A stretch of 37,953 nucleotides of DNA from Polaribacter sp. (GTDB lineage: Bacteria; Bacteroidota; Bacteroidia; Flavobacteriales; Flavobacteriaceae): assembly GCA_029245785.1 (NCBI GenBank), contig JAQWOR010000052.1:1-37953 (forward strand), in the 5' to 3' direction. The position numbers were made by a program, and so were the translations under genes. Positions 24,480 to 34,993 of the stretch are shown piece after piece; position 1 is the first letter of the stretch; each line of letters starts with the position of its first letter. The notes beneath the pieces were generated by a model. That model saw only the letters and a program-made list of their open reading frames with translations, searched no databases and had not been told where the DNA came from.

Positions 24480-25706
24480 ATGCTGTATTACCTATTTGAA
24501 TATTTAGAAAATCAATTCAATCTTACAGGGGCTAGTGTGTTTCAGTTTATCACTTTTCGTGCAGCGATGGCTTTTGTTTTTTCCTTGTTATTTTCTACTA
24601 TTTATGGAAAAAGAATCATCAATTATTTAAAAAGACAACAAGTTGGAGAAACGGTCAGAGATTTAGGGCTGGAAGGGCAAGCAGAGAAGTCTGGAACTCC
24701 AACAATGGGAGGGATTATTATCATATTTGGAACCTTGATTCCTGTATTGTTATTGGCGAAACTTGATAATATTTATGTGATTATTTTAATCATAACAACC
24801 CTTTGGATGGGGTCTATTGGTTTTGTTCATGATTATATAAAGATTTTCAAAAAAGACAAAGCTGGATTAAAAGGGAGGTTTAAAGTATTGGGGCAAGTTG
24901 GTTTGGGAATTATTGTTGGATCGATGTTGTACTTCCATCCAGATGTAACCATCAAAGAGCAGTTGCCAAAGCAAGAGCAGGTTGTGCAGGAAAATGGAAG
25001 AAAAACAGTTTTTGGACCAGCGCATAAATCAACAAAAACAACCATTCCTTTTTTAAAAAACAATGAATTGGAGTACGCAAGAGCATTACGATTTTTAGGT
25101 GATGGATATGAAAAATATGCCTGGATCATTTTTGTTTTTATCGTGGTGTTTATTGTGACTGGGGTTTCAAACGGCGCAAATTTAACAGACGGAATAGACG
25201 GCTTAGCAGCAGGAACATCTGCAATTATGGTCATTACCTTGGCCATTTTTGCATGGGTTTCTGGAAATATCATTTTTGCAGATTATTTAGATGTCATGTA
25301 CATTCCAAAATCTGGTGAAATGACGGTTTTTATAGCGGCATTTGCAGGGGCATTGATTGGGTTTTTATGGTACAATACATTTCCGGCTCAAGTATTTATG
25401 GGAGATACGGGAAGCTTAACAATAGGAGGAATTATTGCTGTAATTGCGATTGCCATTCGTAAAGAATTATTACTAGTGATACTTGCAGGTGTTTTTGTGG
25501 CCGAAAATTTATCAGTAATTGTTCAAGTCTTTTACTTCAAGTATACAAGAAAACGATACGGAGTAGGAAGGCGTATTTTAAAAATGTCGCCATTGCATCA
25601 CCACTATCAGAAATCTGGATATCACGAAAGTAAGATTGTAACACGGTTTTGGATTATTGGAATCTTATTAGCGGTGCTTACCATTGTAACATTGAAGCTA
25701 AGATAA
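24480..25706 (+). CDS. mraY: phospho-MurNAc-pentapeptide translocase
   Basis: The 408-residue membrane enzyme transfers phospho-MurNAc-pentapeptide to undecaprenyl phosphate, forming lipid I. Motifs are FVHDY (115-119), [12 protein letters not shown] (234-245), FMGDTGSL (306-313) and the cytoplasmic [11 protein letters not shown] near the C-terminus. A polar insertion at about 153-212 makes it longer than the roughly 360 residues of E. coli MraY; such an insert is usual in Bacteroidota. It ends exactly at the murD start. Confidence 0.95.
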   Translation: MLYYLFEYLENQFNLTGASVFQFITFRAAMAFVFSLLFSTIYGKRIINYLKRQQVGETVRDLGLEGQAEKSGTPTMGGIIIIFGTLIPVLLLAKLDNIYVIILIITTLWMGSIGFVHDYIKIFKKDKAGLKGRFKVLGQVGLGIIVGSMLYFHPDVTIKEQLPKQEQVVQENGRKTVFGPAHKSTKTTIPFLKNNELEYARALRFLGDGYEKYAWIIFVFIVVFIVTGVSNGANLTDGIDGLAAGTSAIMVITLAIFAWVSGNIIFADYLDVMYIPKSGEMTVFIAAFAGALIGFLWYNTFPAQVFMGDTGSLTIGGIIAVIAIAIRKELLLVILAGVFVAENLSVIVQVFYFKYTRKRYGVGRRILKMSPLHHHYQKSGYHESKIVTRFWIIGILLAVLTIVTLKLR

Positions 25707-27041
25707 ATGAAAAGATTGGTAATTCTTGGCGGCGGAGAAAGCGGAATAGGAACCGCAATTCTAGGGAAGCAAAAAGGGTATGAGTTGTTTGTTTCTGACG
25801 CAGGAAAAATTGCCGAAAAATATAAAGAAGTTCTTTTACATCATAAGATACCATTTGAAGAAAATAAGCATACAGAAACTAAAATTCTCAATGCAGATTT
25901 GGTGATGAAAAGTCCTGGAATCCCAGATAGTATTTCCTTGATTCAAAAGCTGAAAGAAATATCAATTCCAGTGATTTCAGAAATTGAGCTTGCGGCGCAA
26001 TATACTCAGGCAACAATTGTAGGAATAACAGGATCAAATGGTAAAACAACCACCACATTATTAACGCATCATATTTTAAAAAGTGCGGAATTGGATGCTG
26101 GAGTTGCAGGGAATATTGGAGATAGTTTTGCGCAACAAGTGGCGCAAAATAATTTTGAAAATTACGTATTGGAGTTGAGTAGTTTTCAGTTGGACGGCAT
26201 TGAGCAATTTGCTCCGCATATTGCTGTCATTTTAAATATTACTCCAGATCATTTAGATAGATATAAGGATCAGTTTGAAAACTATGTCAATGCTAAATTT
26301 AAAATCACCATGAATCAAACAAAAGGTGATTTTTTAATATACGATGCAGATGATGTTGCTATAGAAGAATGGTTAAAAAACAATAAAGTAAAGGCACATT
26401 TAGTCCCTTTTTCACTAGAAAAAGAATTGCCATATGGCGCCTTTTTAAAAGAAGATAAAATTATAATAAAATTAAATACAGAACAATTTACAATGAGCAT
26501 TTCGGACTTAACATTACAAGGTAAACACAATGTAAAAAATGCAATGGCAGCATCTATGACTGCTCAATTGCTAAAGGTGAGAAAACAGACGATAAAGGAG
26601 AGTTTGTCTAATTTTGAAGGAGTAGAACATCGGTTAGAAAATGTAAAAAAGGTACGTGGAGTTTTTTATGTTAACGACTCTAAAGCGACCAATGTCAATG
26701 CAACATTTTATGCCTTAGAATGCATGAAAAATCCTACGGTTTGGATTGTTGGTGGTGTAGACAAAGGAAATGACTATCATGATTTGTTGCCTTTGGTAAG
26801 AGAAAAGGTGAAAGCAATAGTGTGCTTAGGGTTAGATAATAAAAAAATTATTGATATTTTTCATAATGTAGTTGATGTAGTTGTAGAAACTGCAGGCGCA
26901 GAAGAAGCGGTTAAAGTAGCGGCAAAACTAGCAGATTCTGGAGATACTGTTTTATTGTCGCCAGCTTGTGCAAGTTTTGACTTATTTGATAATTATGAAT
27001 ATAGAGGGCGGCAATTTAAAAAAGCATTAAGAGAATTGTAA
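25707..27041 (+). CDS. murD: UDP-MurNAc-L-alanine:D-glutamate ligase
   Basis: The 444-residue ligase adds D-glutamate to UDP-MurNAc-L-alanine. It shows the N-terminal nucleotide fold VILGGGESG (5-13), the P-loop GSNGKTTT (109-116), NITPDHLDRY, the VNDSKATN segment and the C-terminal SPACASFDLFDNYEYRG. Length is normal. There is no gap to mraY. A 100-base gap with a palindrome follows. Confidence 0.95.
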   Translation: MKRLVILGGGESGIGTAILGKQKGYELFVSDAGKIAEKYKEVLLHHKIPFEENKHTETKILNADLVMKSPGIPDSISLIQKLKEISIPVISEIELAAQYTQATIVGITGSNGKTTTTLLTHHILKSAELDAGVAGNIGDSFAQQVAQNNFENYVLELSSFQLDGIEQFAPHIAVILNITPDHLDRYKDQFENYVNAKFKITMNQTKGDFLIYDADDVAIEEWLKNNKVKAHLVPFSLEKELPYGAFLKEDKIIIKLNTEQFTMSISDLTLQGKHNVKNAMAASMTAQLLKVRKQTIKESLSNFEGVEHRLENVKKVRGVFYVNDSKATNVNATFYALECMKNPTVWIVGGVDKGNDYHDLLPLVREKVKAIVCLGLDNKKIIDIFHNVVDVVVETAGAEEAVKVAAKLADSGDTVLLSPACASFDLFDNYEYRGRQFKKALREL

Positions 27042-27067
27042 TTGTAGAAAGAGCTTAAACTAAAGGT

Positions 27068-27095
27068 TCTGCAAGGTTGTGAAAACCTTGTAGGT
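27068..27095. repeat. dispersed palindrome, second copy
   Basis: This 28-base segment, with the halves TCTGCAAGGTTGTG and AAAACCTTGTAGGT, matches the core at 8545-8572 at 25 of 28 positions. It is an imperfect inverted repeat between murD and ftsW and has no T-run after it, so it should not end dcw transcription. It may affect message stability. Confidence 0.5.
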
Positions 27096-27141
27096 ATGGC
27101 AAAAAAGTTATATTAAGTAAGAGATAAGAAGTACCAATAAA

Positions 27142-28332
27142 ATGAATACCATTTTTAAACATATAAAAGGAGATAGAACTATTTGGTCTATTGTGGCTGT
27201 GTTAGCAATATTTTCATTTATGCCTGTGTACAGCGCAAGTACAAATCTGGTTTATGTTGTTGGGTCTGGTTCTACGATTGGCTATTTAATAAAACACATG
27301 ATTTTATTGATTATGGGTTTCGTAATTATTTATGGAGTACATAAAGTTCCATACCGCTATTTCAGCGGAGGCTCTATTTTATTGTTGCCTGTTGTTGTTT
27401 TGTTGTTGATATATACCTTGTCGCAAGGAACCACCATTGGTGGTGCAAATGCAAGTAGGTGGATTCGTATTCCGTTTGTTGGTGTTGGTTTTCAGACATC
27501 TACTTTGGCAGGATTAATTTTAATGGTGTATGTAGCGCGGTATTTAGCAAAAAATAAAGAACGAGTAATTGAGTTTAAAGAAAGTTTATGGCAGTTATGG
27601 TTGCCTGTTGCTATGGTGTTGATTCTTATTTTACCTGCTAATTTTTCTACAACAGCAATTATTTTTATGATGGTGCTACTACTGGTTTTTATTGGAGGAT
27701 ATCCTTTAAAGCAAATAGGATATGTTCTAGGAATGGGTGTAATTGTATTGTCTTTGTTTATTTTAACAGCAAAAGCTTTTCCAGATGCAATGCCCAATCG
27801 TGTTGCTACTTGGCAAAGTAGAATAGAAAGCTTTTCTACAAGTGATGGAGTAGAAGGTTATCAGGTTACCAAAGCAAAAATAGCAATTGCTACAGGAGGT
27901 TTGACGGGGAAAGGCCCTGGAAAAAGTGTTCAGAAGAATTTTTTACCACAGTCATCGTCAGATTTTATTTATGCAATTATTGTTGAAGAATATGGGGTTA
28001 TAGGCGCATTTTTAGTGGTGTTTGTTTATTTTTTATTGCTTTTCAGAATTTTGATTGCTGCCAAAAAAGCAACTACAATTTTTGCTTCACTGTTGGTGAT
28101 AGGAGTTGGGTTGCCTATTGTTTTTCAAGGGATTATAAATATGATGGTTGCGGTTAATATTTTACCAGTAACAGGGCAAACATTACCGCTAATAAGTAGT
28201 GGAGGAACCTCTATTTGGATGACCTGTTTTGCACTCGGAATGATTTTGAGTGTCAGTGCTTCTAAAGATGAAACAGAAGAAACAATATTAGATGATAATC
28301 CGTTAGATATTTTACATGAAGCAATCGATTAA
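27142..28332 (+). CDS. ftsW: septal peptidoglycan glycosyltransferase FtsW
   Basis: The 396-residue SEDS protein is rich in membrane helices (about ten). It has [19 protein letters not shown], the central [19 protein letters not shown] and [16 protein letters not shown] typical of SEDS polymerases. It makes glycan strands at the septum with FtsI. Its 3' end overlaps murG by 17 bases. It is the only dcw gene here that follows a sizeable (100-base) gap. Confidence 0.93.
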   Translation: MNTIFKHIKGDRTIWSIVAVLAIFSFMPVYSASTNLVYVVGSGSTIGYLIKHMILLIMGFVIIYGVHKVPYRYFSGGSILLLPVVVLLLIYTLSQGTTIGGANASRWIRIPFVGVGFQTSTLAGLILMVYVARYLAKNKERVIEFKESLWQLWLPVAMVLILILPANFSTTAIIFMMVLLLVFIGGYPLKQIGYVLGMGVIVLSLFILTAKAFPDAMPNRVATWQSRIESFSTSDGVEGYQVTKAKIAIATGGLTGKGPGKSVQKNFLPQSSSDFIYAIIVEEYGVIGAFLVVFVYFLLLFRILIAAKKATTIFASLLVIGVGLPIVFQGIINMMVAVNILPVTGQTLPLISSGGTSIWMTCFALGMILSVSASKDETEETILDDNPLDILHEAID

Positions 28333-29434
28333 TGTCATACTAAGTGGAGGTGGAACCGGAGGACATATCTATCCGGCAATTGCGATTGCAAATGAATTAA
28401 AGTTGCGATATCCAACGGCCAATTTTTTGTTTGTAGGAGCAAAAGATAAAATGGAAATGGAAAAAGTGCCACAAGCTGGATACGAAATTAAGGGTTTGTG
28501 GATCTCTGGAATTCAACGAAAGTTGACGCTAAAGAATTTGCTATTTCCTTTCAAATTGATTAGCAGTTTGTGGAAGGCGAGACAAATCATTAAAGACTTT
28601 AAGCCAGATATTGTTATTGGAACTGGTGGGTTTGCAAGTGGGCCTGTGTTAATGATGGCAAATAGAAGAAGGATTCCGACCTTAATTCAAGAACAGAATT
28701 CGTACCCGGGAATTACCAATAAAATGTTAAGTAAAAAGGCGTACAAAATTTGTGTGGCGTATGATCATTTAGAACGATTTTTTCCATCACATAAACTGGT
28801 TAAAACAGGAAACCCTATTCGTCAAGACCTATTGTCGGTGTATGCAAAAACAGCACAAGCCAAAGATTTTTTTGCTATAGAGAACAATAAAACAACTGTT
28901 TTGGTACTTGGTGGAAGTTTGGGAGCAAGAAGAATCAATCAATTGATTGAAGAGCAGTTAGATTTTTTTAAAAAGCAACACGTTCAGTTGATTTGGCAAT
29001 GTGGTAAGTTGTACTTTGAAGAGTATAAGAAGTATAATACTTTAGAGAACGTGCAGGTACATTCGTTTCTAAGCAGAATGGACCTGGCTTATGCGGCATC
29101 AGATATTGTTATTTCTAGAGCTGGCGCAAGTTCGGTCTCAGAATTGTGTATTGTTGGGAAACCCACATTGTTTATTCCGTCTCCGAATGTTGCTGAAGAT
29201 CATCAAACAAAAAATGCGAAAGCAATTGTAGATAAACATGGAGCTATTTTAATTAAAGAAAGCGAGCTAGAATCGTTTCCGATTGTATTTGAAACTTTGA
29301 TAAAAGATAAAGGAAAACAAGAAAATTTGTCAGAAAATATTCATGAATTGGCTTTGCCTAATGCAACGAGTGCTATTGTAAATGAAATAGAAAAATTAAT
29401 ATCTCATCTTCCAAGAAGGAAGAAGCCTTGTTAA
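28316..29434 (+). CDS. murG: lipid II synthase MurG
   Basis: The 372-residue GT-B glycosyltransferase adds GlcNAc to lipid I. It has the N-terminal [12 protein letters not shown] (10-21, His17), [30 protein letters not shown] and the C-terminal donor site [12 protein letters not shown]. It is peripheral to the inner membrane. The start overlaps ftsW by 17 bases; murC begins one base after its stop. Confidence 0.95.
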   Translation: MKQSINVILSGGGTGGHIYPAIAIANELKLRYPTANFLFVGAKDKMEMEKVPQAGYEIKGLWISGIQRKLTLKNLLFPFKLISSLWKARQIIKDFKPDIVIGTGGFASGPVLMMANRRRIPTLIQEQNSYPGITNKMLSKKAYKICVAYDHLERFFPSHKLVKTGNPIRQDLLSVYAKTAQAKDFFAIENNKTTVLVLGGSLGARRINQLIEEQLDFFKKQHVQLIWQCGKLYFEEYKKYNTLENVQVHSFLSRMDLAYAASDIVISRAGASSVSELCIVGKPTLFIPSPNVAEDHQTKNAKAIVDKHGAILIKESELESFPIVFETLIKDKGKQENLSENIHELALPNATSAIVNEIEKLISHLPRRKKPC

Positions 29435-29435
29435 A

Positions 29436-30836
29436 ATGAATAAAAAAGGGCACAACATATCAGAAAATAAAAGAGATCTTTCTAATAGTAAAGGTTTGGG
29501 CTGGAGCGCTGTTTATTTTGTAGGAATTGCAGGTATTGGAATGAGCGCGATTGCACGTTATTTTTTGTCTAATGGTAAAAAGGTTGCAGGATTTGATAAA
29601 ACAGCAACTGCCATTACAAAATCATTAGAAGAGCTAGGTGCAGAAATTCATTTTGAAGATGCTGTAAGCAATATTCCGACATCATTTTTAGATGCCAAAA
29701 GTACTTTGGTAGTATATACACCTGCAATTCCAAAAAACCATCAAGAACTCAATTATTTTGAGCAACACGAATTTAAAATTTTAAAACGGGCAGCTGTTTT
29801 AGGAGAAATAACTAGAGCTACTTTTTGTTTGGCGGTTGCAGGAACCCATGGCAAAACAACTACTTCGTCTATGCTTGGGCATATCATGCGGCCAAGTAAG
29901 GCAACTTCTTTTTTAGGGGGTATTGCAGAGAATTATAATTCGAATTTAATCTTAGGAGCCCATGAAGTTTCTGTTGTAGAAGCTGATGAGTTTGATCGCT
30001 CATTTTTGCAGTTGTCTCCAAATATAGCCTGTGTTACTTCTATGGATGCAGATCATTTAGATATTTATGAAGAATCTGAAGCTTTAGAAAACGCCTTTGT
30101 AGATTTTTCGAAGAAGGTGTCTGATACGCTTATTGTAGCAAAAGGATTGCCTTTAAAAGGGTTGACATATGCCATTGATGGAGTTGCAGATTACAAAGCA
30201 TTTCATCTAAGAATTGAAAGCGGAAAATATATTTTTGATGTGCAAACCCCGTCAGAAACGATTCAAAATATTGAATTGTCTTTGCCAGGAAGGCATAATG
30301 TTATGAATGCTTTGGCAGCCTTAGCGATGGCAGATGTTTATGGGGTTTCATTAGAGTGTGTCAAAGAATCATTACAAACATTTAAAGGAGTTCAGCGAAG
30401 ATTTTCGTACAAAATAAAAACAGAAAACTTGGTCTTGATTGATGATTATGCACATCACCCAACAGAGATCAATGCCGTTATTAATTCTGTTAGAGAAATG
30501 TATCCAACAGAAAAAGTCTTGGGAATTTTTCAGCCACATTTATTTAGTAGAACGAGAGATTTTGTAGCTGATTTTGCAGCCAGCTTGGCACAGTTTGATG
30601 AGTTGTTATTGTTAGATATTTATCCGGCAAGAGAAGTGCCTATTCAAGGAGTTTCTTCTTCTTGGTTGTTAAGTAAAATTGATTTGGAACATAAAAAAAT
30701 AATTTCCGAGAAAGAAGTGTTAATAAATATTAAAAAATCTTCAGCAAAAATTGTTGTTATGATGGGAGCTGGAGATATTGGAGTACTAGTGAGCGAGGTA
30801 GTAAGTAAATTAAAAACAACAAAAAAGAGCATATGA
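29436..30836 (+). CDS. murC: UDP-MurNAc:L-alanine ligase
   Basis: The 466-residue ligase begins the muropeptide by adding L-alanine to UDP-MurNAc. Motifs are YFVGIAGIGMSA (27-38), the P-loop GTHGKTTT (136-143), DEFDRSF and DDYAHHPTEI. The first 22 or so residues, before WSAVYFVG, are a polar extension that most MurC lack; no other in-frame start is closer than the Met inside GIGMSA, so the extension is kept. The stop overlaps the ftsQ start (ATGA at 30833-30836). Confidence 0.94.
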   Translation: MNKKGHNISENKRDLSNSKGLGWSAVYFVGIAGIGMSAIARYFLSNGKKVAGFDKTATAITKSLEELGAEIHFEDAVSNIPTSFLDAKSTLVVYTPAIPKNHQELNYFEQHEFKILKRAAVLGEITRATFCLAVAGTHGKTTTSSMLGHIMRPSKATSFLGGIAENYNSNLILGAHEVSVVEADEFDRSFLQLSPNIACVTSMDADHLDIYEESEALENAFVDFSKKVSDTLIVAKGLPLKGLTYAIDGVADYKAFHLRIESGKYIFDVQTPSETIQNIELSLPGRHNVMNALAALAMADVYGVSLECVKESLQTFKGVQRRFSYKIKTENLVLIDDYAHHPTEINAVINSVREMYPTEKVLGIFQPHLFSRTRDFVADFAASLAQFDELLLLDIYPAREVPIQGVSSSWLLSKIDLEHKKIISEKEVLINIKKSSAKIVVMMGAGDIGVLVSEVVSKLKTTKKSI

Positions 30837-31552
30837 AAAAGTTGTTTACATACTTGTTTTTTCTTGTTTTACTAGGAGGTTTAAGCTTTTTGTACGCTTT
30901 TTCATCTCATAGAAACGGAGAGAAAAAAGTGCAAAAAGTATTGGTAGAATTTGAAGAAGGGAGCAATTATTTTTTTAGTCAAAAAATGGTTGATAAATTG
31001 TTAATACTAAATCAGCAGGAGGTTCAAAACCAACCAAAATCTATCATAAATTTACAAGGGTTAGAGCATCATGTAGTGTCAAGTCCGTATATAGAAAAAG
31101 CAATCGTTTTTTTGTCTATAGATGGGGTGCTAAAAGCAATCGTAAAACAACGAACCCCGGTTGCAAGAGTTAGCACGGGTAGCGAGTCTTATTATATTGA
31201 TAAGCAGGGGTTAAAAATTCCTTTATCAGCAAATTATTCTGCTAGGGTACTCTTGGTAACAGGGGTTTTAGGCACGGATAATTTAACAAAGATTACGCAG
31301 CTTGTAAATAAAGTGTTGTCAGATGATTTTTTAAAAAAAGAAGTCGTAGGAATCTACAAAACGCCGAAAGGTGAATTTGTTTTGAGTGTTAGAAGCGGAA
31401 AACAAAAAGTAGAACTAGGTACTTTAGAGCATCTCAATACCAAGTTAAAAAAGTTAAAAGCGTTTTATAACAAAGCGTATGTTGATAAAACGATAGAAAA
31501 GTATAAAGTAATAAATTTAAAATACCACAATCAAGTTGTGTGCACAAAATAA
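30833..31552 (+). CDS. ftsQ: cell division protein FtsQ
   Basis: The 239-residue bitopic membrane protein has one N-terminal helix (about residues 4-21), then a periplasmic POTRA-like and beta domain (LNLQ-type segment around NLQGLEHHVVSSPYIEKA, KQRTPVARV, YYIDKQGLKIPLS). Sequence conservation in the family is low, but topology, length and place between murC and ftsA support FtsQ. It links cytoplasmic and periplasmic divisome parts. Confidence 0.87.
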   Translation: MKKLFTYLFFLVLLGGLSFLYAFSSHRNGEKKVQKVLVEFEEGSNYFFSQKMVDKLLILNQQEVQNQPKSIINLQGLEHHVVSSPYIEKAIVFLSIDGVLKAIVKQRTPVARVSTGSESYYIDKQGLKIPLSANYSARVLLVTGVLGTDNLTKITQLVNKVLSDDFLKKEVVGIYKTPKGEFVLSVRSGKQKVELGTLEHLNTKLKKLKAFYNKAYVDKTIEKYKVINLKYHNQVVCTK

Positions 31553-31557
31553 ACAAA

Positions 31558-32886
31558 ATGGAAAACAATAAAATAGCAGTTGGTCTAGATATTGGTACAA
31601 CCAAAATTGTTGCCATGATTGGTTGTGAAAACGAATTCGGAAAATTAGAAATTTTAGGGATTGGTAAAGCGAAGAGCTTAGGTGTAAAAAGGGGTGTTGT
31701 TAGTAATATAACACAAACCATACAATCCATTCAGCAAGCAGTAGAGGAAGCAGAAAGTGTTTCTGGACGAAAAATCGAAGACGTGGTTGTTGGTATTGCC
31801 GGCCAACATATTAGAAGCTTGCATCACAGTGATTACATCACAAGAAGCAATCCAGATGAGGTTATTGACGAGAATGATATAGATAATTTAGTGAATCAAG
31901 TTCATAAATTGGTCATGCTTCCAGGAGAAGAAATTATTCATGTGTTGCCACAAGATTTTAAAGTAGATAGCCAAGGAGAAATCAAAGAACCTATAGGGAT
32001 GTATGGTGGGCGTTTAGAAGCTAATTTTCATGTAGTTGTTGGTCAAGTATCATCGATTCGAAATATTGGACGTTGTGTAAAAAGTGCAGGTTTAGATTTG
32101 TGTGACATTACGTTAGAGCCTTTGGCATCTGCTGGAGCTGTTTTGAGCCAAGAAGAAAAAGAAGCAGGTGTTGCTTTGATTGATATTGGAGGAGGAACGA
32201 CAGATTTAGCCATTTTTAAAGATGGAATTATTCGACATACAGCAGTTATTCCTTTTGGGGGAAATGTAATTACAGAAGATATCAAAGAAGGATGCTCTAT
32301 TATAGAAAAGCAAGCAGAGTTGTTGAAAATTAAATTTGGATCTGCTTGGCCAGGAGAAAATAAAGAGACAGAAATTGTTTCAATTCCAGGATTAAGAGGA
32401 AGAGAGCCAAAAGAGATTACCCTAAAGAATTTATCGAAAATTATACATGCACGTGTACAAGAAATAATTGAGCATGTGTACTTAGAAATTAAAAATTATG
32501 GACACGAAACTGTAAAAGGAAAACTTATTGCAGGAATCGTGTTGACAGGAGGAGGTTCTCAATTGAAGCATTTGCGTCAATTGGTTGAGTACATAACTGG
32601 AATGGATGCTAGAATTGGCTATCCGAATGAGCATTTAGCTGGAAATTCTGATGATTCGGTTTCGAGTCCGGCATACGCAACTGCAGTAGGGTTGTTGATG
32701 GAAGGTTTGGAAAGAGGAGTGGAGCTTGAAGAAGGTACATCTGTAGAAAATGAAGTTTCAGAAAACAGCGATGCCACTGACAAAGATAATGTAGCTACAA
32801 CAGAAAAGAAACCTATTAAAAAAGGGAAAACTTTTTTCGAGAAGTTTACAGAGCGGTTCAAAGAGTTTTTGGACAATGCAGAGTAG
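31558..32886 (+). CDS. ftsA: cell division protein FtsA
   Basis: From MENNKIAVGL the protein has 442 residues and the actin-like ATPase fold: VGLDIGTTKIVAMIG (8-22), the second phosphate loop ALIDIGGGTTDLAIF, and GIVLTGGGSQL. The C-terminal helix FFEKFTERFKEFLDN is amphipathic and would bind the inner membrane. FtsA tethers FtsZ by holding the FtsZ C-terminal peptide. I use the ATG at 31558, five bases after ftsQ, not the GTG at 31540, which overlaps ftsQ. It ends in TAG. Confidence 0.94.
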   Translation: MENNKIAVGLDIGTTKIVAMIGCENEFGKLEILGIGKAKSLGVKRGVVSNITQTIQSIQQAVEEAESVSGRKIEDVVVGIAGQHIRSLHHSDYITRSNPDEVIDENDIDNLVNQVHKLVMLPGEEIIHVLPQDFKVDSQGEIKEPIGMYGGRLEANFHVVVGQVSSIRNIGRCVKSAGLDLCDITLEPLASAGAVLSQEEKEAGVALIDIGGGTTDLAIFKDGIIRHTAVIPFGGNVITEDIKEGCSIIEKQAELLKIKFGSAWPGENKETEIVSIPGLRGREPKEITLKNLSKIIHARVQEIIEHVYLEIKNYGHETVKGKLIAGIVLTGGGSQLKHLRQLVEYITGMDARIGYPNEHLAGNSDDSVSSPAYATAVGLLMEGLERGVELEEGTSVENEVSENSDATDKDNVATTEKKPIKKGKTFFEKFTERFKEFLDNAE

Positions 32887-32943
32887 TTGATATAAAAAAT
32901 TAGAAAAAATAAATAACCATACTTTAAAAATAGAGAAGTTATT

Positions 32944-34692
32944 ATGAGCGAAGAATTCGATAACATTTCATTTAACATGCCAAAATCAAAATCTAATTCA
33001 ATTAAGGTGATTGGTGTTGGTGGAGGAGGGAGCAATGCTGTAAATCATATGTTTCAGCAAGATATTAAAGGGGTAGATTTTGTGATCTGTAATACCGATG
33101 CACAAGCCTTAGAGAACAGTCCTATTCCAAATAAAATTCAATTAGGAGAAGACCTAACTTCAGGTTTGGGTGCCGGAGCGAATCCAGATGTTGGAGAACA
33201 AGCAGCTCAAGAAAGTATCGCTGAAATTCAGCAAATGCTAAGCGCTCAAACAAAAATGATTTTTATTACTGCAGGTATGGGTGGAGGAACCGGAACAGGA
33301 GCAGCACCAATAATTGCTAAAATAGCCAAAGAAATGGGTGTCTTAACTGTTGGAATTGTAACCATGCCTTTTCAGTTTGAGGGAAGAATGCGTTCAAAAC
33401 AAGCGCAGGCTGGAATAGATATTTTAAGAGACAATGTAGATTCTTTAATTGTTATCAATAATAATAAGCTTAGAGAAGTATATGGAAACCTTGGTTTTAA
33501 AGCCGGTTTCTCTAAGGCGGATGAAGTGGTGTCTACTGCAGCAAGAGGAATTGCAGAAGTCATTACACATCATTACAAGCAAAATATAGATTTACATGAT
33601 GCAAAAACGGTATTGGCAAATAGCGGTACAGCAATTATGGGATCGGCAAAAGAATCAGGAACAAATAGAGGAAGAAACGCTATTGTAAAAGCATTAGATT
33701 CTCCATTGTTAAATGATAATAAAATTGCAGGAGCTAAAAATGTCTTATTGTTAATTGTTTCTGGAACAGATGAAGTTACGTTAGATGAGATTGGTGAAAT
33801 CAATGATTATATTCAAGCAGAGGCAGGATATGAAGCCAATATTATCATGGGAATTGGTGAAGACGGCTCTTTAGGAGATGCCATTACCGTAACAATAGTA
33901 GCTACTGGGTTTTCTGTAGATCAGCAAAGTACAATTACAAATACAGAAGCTAAAAAGATTATACACACTTTGGAAGATGATCAAAAAGCAACGTATGATT
34001 TTTCTGAAGAGACCATTTTACCATCAAATGCTATTGATGCACCAATTGCAGCGAACAGTGAAAAAAGAATTGTTCATGTTTTAGAAGAAGATGTTGAGGA
34101 AGAAGAGCTGTCGTTAATTCCAACAACAGAATTGATTAAAAATATAGAAGTTGTTTATGATGAAATTGAAATAGGAACTGTTTGTGAAGAAGATTTTATC
34201 ATTACAAATGCAACGCCAGAAGTAGAAACGGTAATTAAAAATGAGCCAACAACCCAATTACAAACAGACTTATTGTTTGACTTACCGCTTAATAGTTATG
34301 AAGAAATAAAAGAAGATGCGAAAGAAGCTCATTTAGATTTGCCTATTGATGTGTCTGATATTGAGGTGCATGATGCTATTGAAATTGTAGTAAAAAAAGA
34401 AGAAACAGTAGAGAAAAGATATGTGCTAGAAGACTTTGATGTAAAACCAACCATTGCAAAAAGTTCTGAAGTAAGGAAAAACACAGTTATTGAAGAAGAA
34501 GAGCTGCAGTTTGAATTGAAAACAAAGGAAGTTCCGACGGTTGAAGAAATAGAAACCATTTCTGAAGAAATTTCTCCTTTGAGTTTGACAATTTCACAAT
34601 TGCAAAAAACAGCAGAATTAAGGCGTCAGAAAATGAAAGGGTTTAATTATAAATTTACAGATCAGGTACATAAAAATATCGATGAAATTTAG
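32944..34692 (+). CDS. ftsZ: tubulin-like division GTPase FtsZ, ending at a premature in-frame TAG
   Basis: The 582 codons hold the whole GTPase: [15 protein letters not shown] (21-35), the tubulin signature GGGTGTG (113-119) and the T7-loop NIDLHD (214-219). A long acidic linker (about 345-555) leads to a basic [12 protein letters not shown] segment. FtsZ polymerises into the division ring. The stop TAG at 34690-34692 follows DEI. Past it the same frame stays open for 48 codons and encodes the usual FtsZ tail, including PAYKR, the presumed FtsA-binding peptide. The normal product should be about 631 residues, and a single G-to-T change (GAG to TAG) would explain the stop. The gene follows ftsA after 57 bases. 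Confidence 0.92.
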   Translation: MSEEFDNISFNMPKSKSNSIKVIGVGGGGSNAVNHMFQQDIKGVDFVICNTDAQALENSPIPNKIQLGEDLTSGLGAGANPDVGEQAAQESIAEIQQMLSAQTKMIFITAGMGGGTGTGAAPIIAKIAKEMGVLTVGIVTMPFQFEGRMRSKQAQAGIDILRDNVDSLIVINNNKLREVYGNLGFKAGFSKADEVVSTAARGIAEVITHHYKQNIDLHDAKTVLANSGTAIMGSAKESGTNRGRNAIVKALDSPLLNDNKIAGAKNVLLLIVSGTDEVTLDEIGEINDYIQAEAGYEANIIMGIGEDGSLGDAITVTIVATGFSVDQQSTITNTEAKKIIHTLEDDQKATYDFSEETILPSNAIDAPIAANSEKRIVHVLEEDVEEEELSLIPTTELIKNIEVVYDEIEIGTVCEEDFIITNATPEVETVIKNEPTTQLQTDLLFDLPLNSYEEIKEDAKEAHLDLPIDVSDIEVHDAIEIVVKKEETVEKRYVLEDFDVKPTIAKSSEVRKNTVIEEEELQFELKTKEVPTVEEIETISEEISPLSLTISQLQKTAELRRQKMKGFNYKFTDQVHKNIDEI

Positions 34693-34839
34693 CGTCAACC
34701 TGCATATAAAAGAATGGGAGTTGATTTGGATGAAGTAGATTTAGAAATCAGTAAATCTAGAACCACCTTAAGTACAGATGCGAGTGATGACATTCAATTG
34801 CGTTCAAACAATTCATTTTTACATGACAATGTAGATTAG
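34693..34839 (+). pseudogene. in-frame C-terminal tail of ftsZ beyond the TAG
   Basis: Forty-eight sense codons follow the ftsZ TAG in the same frame and end at TAG 34837-34839. They begin RQPAYKRMGVDLDE and end SNNSFLHDNVD, which is how flavobacterial FtsZ normally ends. PAYKR corresponds to the conserved C-terminal peptide (PAFLR-like in E. coli). No frameshift or second stop is present, so either the break is recent, or it is read through, or it is a base error. Confidence 0.8.
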
Positions 34840-34878
34840 TAAAATGGTATTTTCTGTTTTAAAAGAATGGTAAGACTT

Positions 34879-34908
34879 AAAATCCCTAAATTTTCAGGGA
34901 TTTTTTTT
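34879..34908 (+). terminator. terminator of the dcw cluster
   Basis: A 9-base stem, AAAATCCCT (34879-34887) and AGGGATTTT (34896-34904), with an 8-base loop runs into eight Ts. It lies 39 bases after the second ftsZ stop and is the first clear terminator after mraZ. The position fits better with an ftsZ gene ending at 34839 than at 34692. Confidence 0.85.
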
Positions 34909-34969
34909 ATACCTTTTGTAAAATAAAAAATAAATTTCTTAAATTCTCTAAAAAGGGAAACACATCGAG

Positions 34970-34977
34970 TATATTTG
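34970..34977 (+). promoter_or_regulatory. -7 promoter box for yqeY
   Basis: TATATTTG matches TAnnTTTG exactly, 17-20 bases before the two tandem ATG codons of the yqeY gene. It follows the dcw terminator, so yqeY has its own promoter. Confidence 0.55.
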
Positions 34978-34993
34978 CAACTCTAAAAATGAT

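Noticed and set aside
24480..25706. Polar insertion in MraY as a sign of fusion or transfer
   Set aside because: An insert at this place is usual in Bacteroidota MraY, and base composition matches the neighbours.
31540..31557. GTG start for ftsA, six codons upstream
   Set aside because: It overlaps ftsQ and adds residues not expected in FtsA; the ATG at 31558 gives the normal N-terminus MENNKIAVGLDIG.
34690..34839. TAG recoded as an amino acid throughout the genome
   Set aside because: ftsA, ftsI and the Omp85-like gene end at TAG in the expected places, so TAG is a normal stop; any readthrough would be local to ftsZ.
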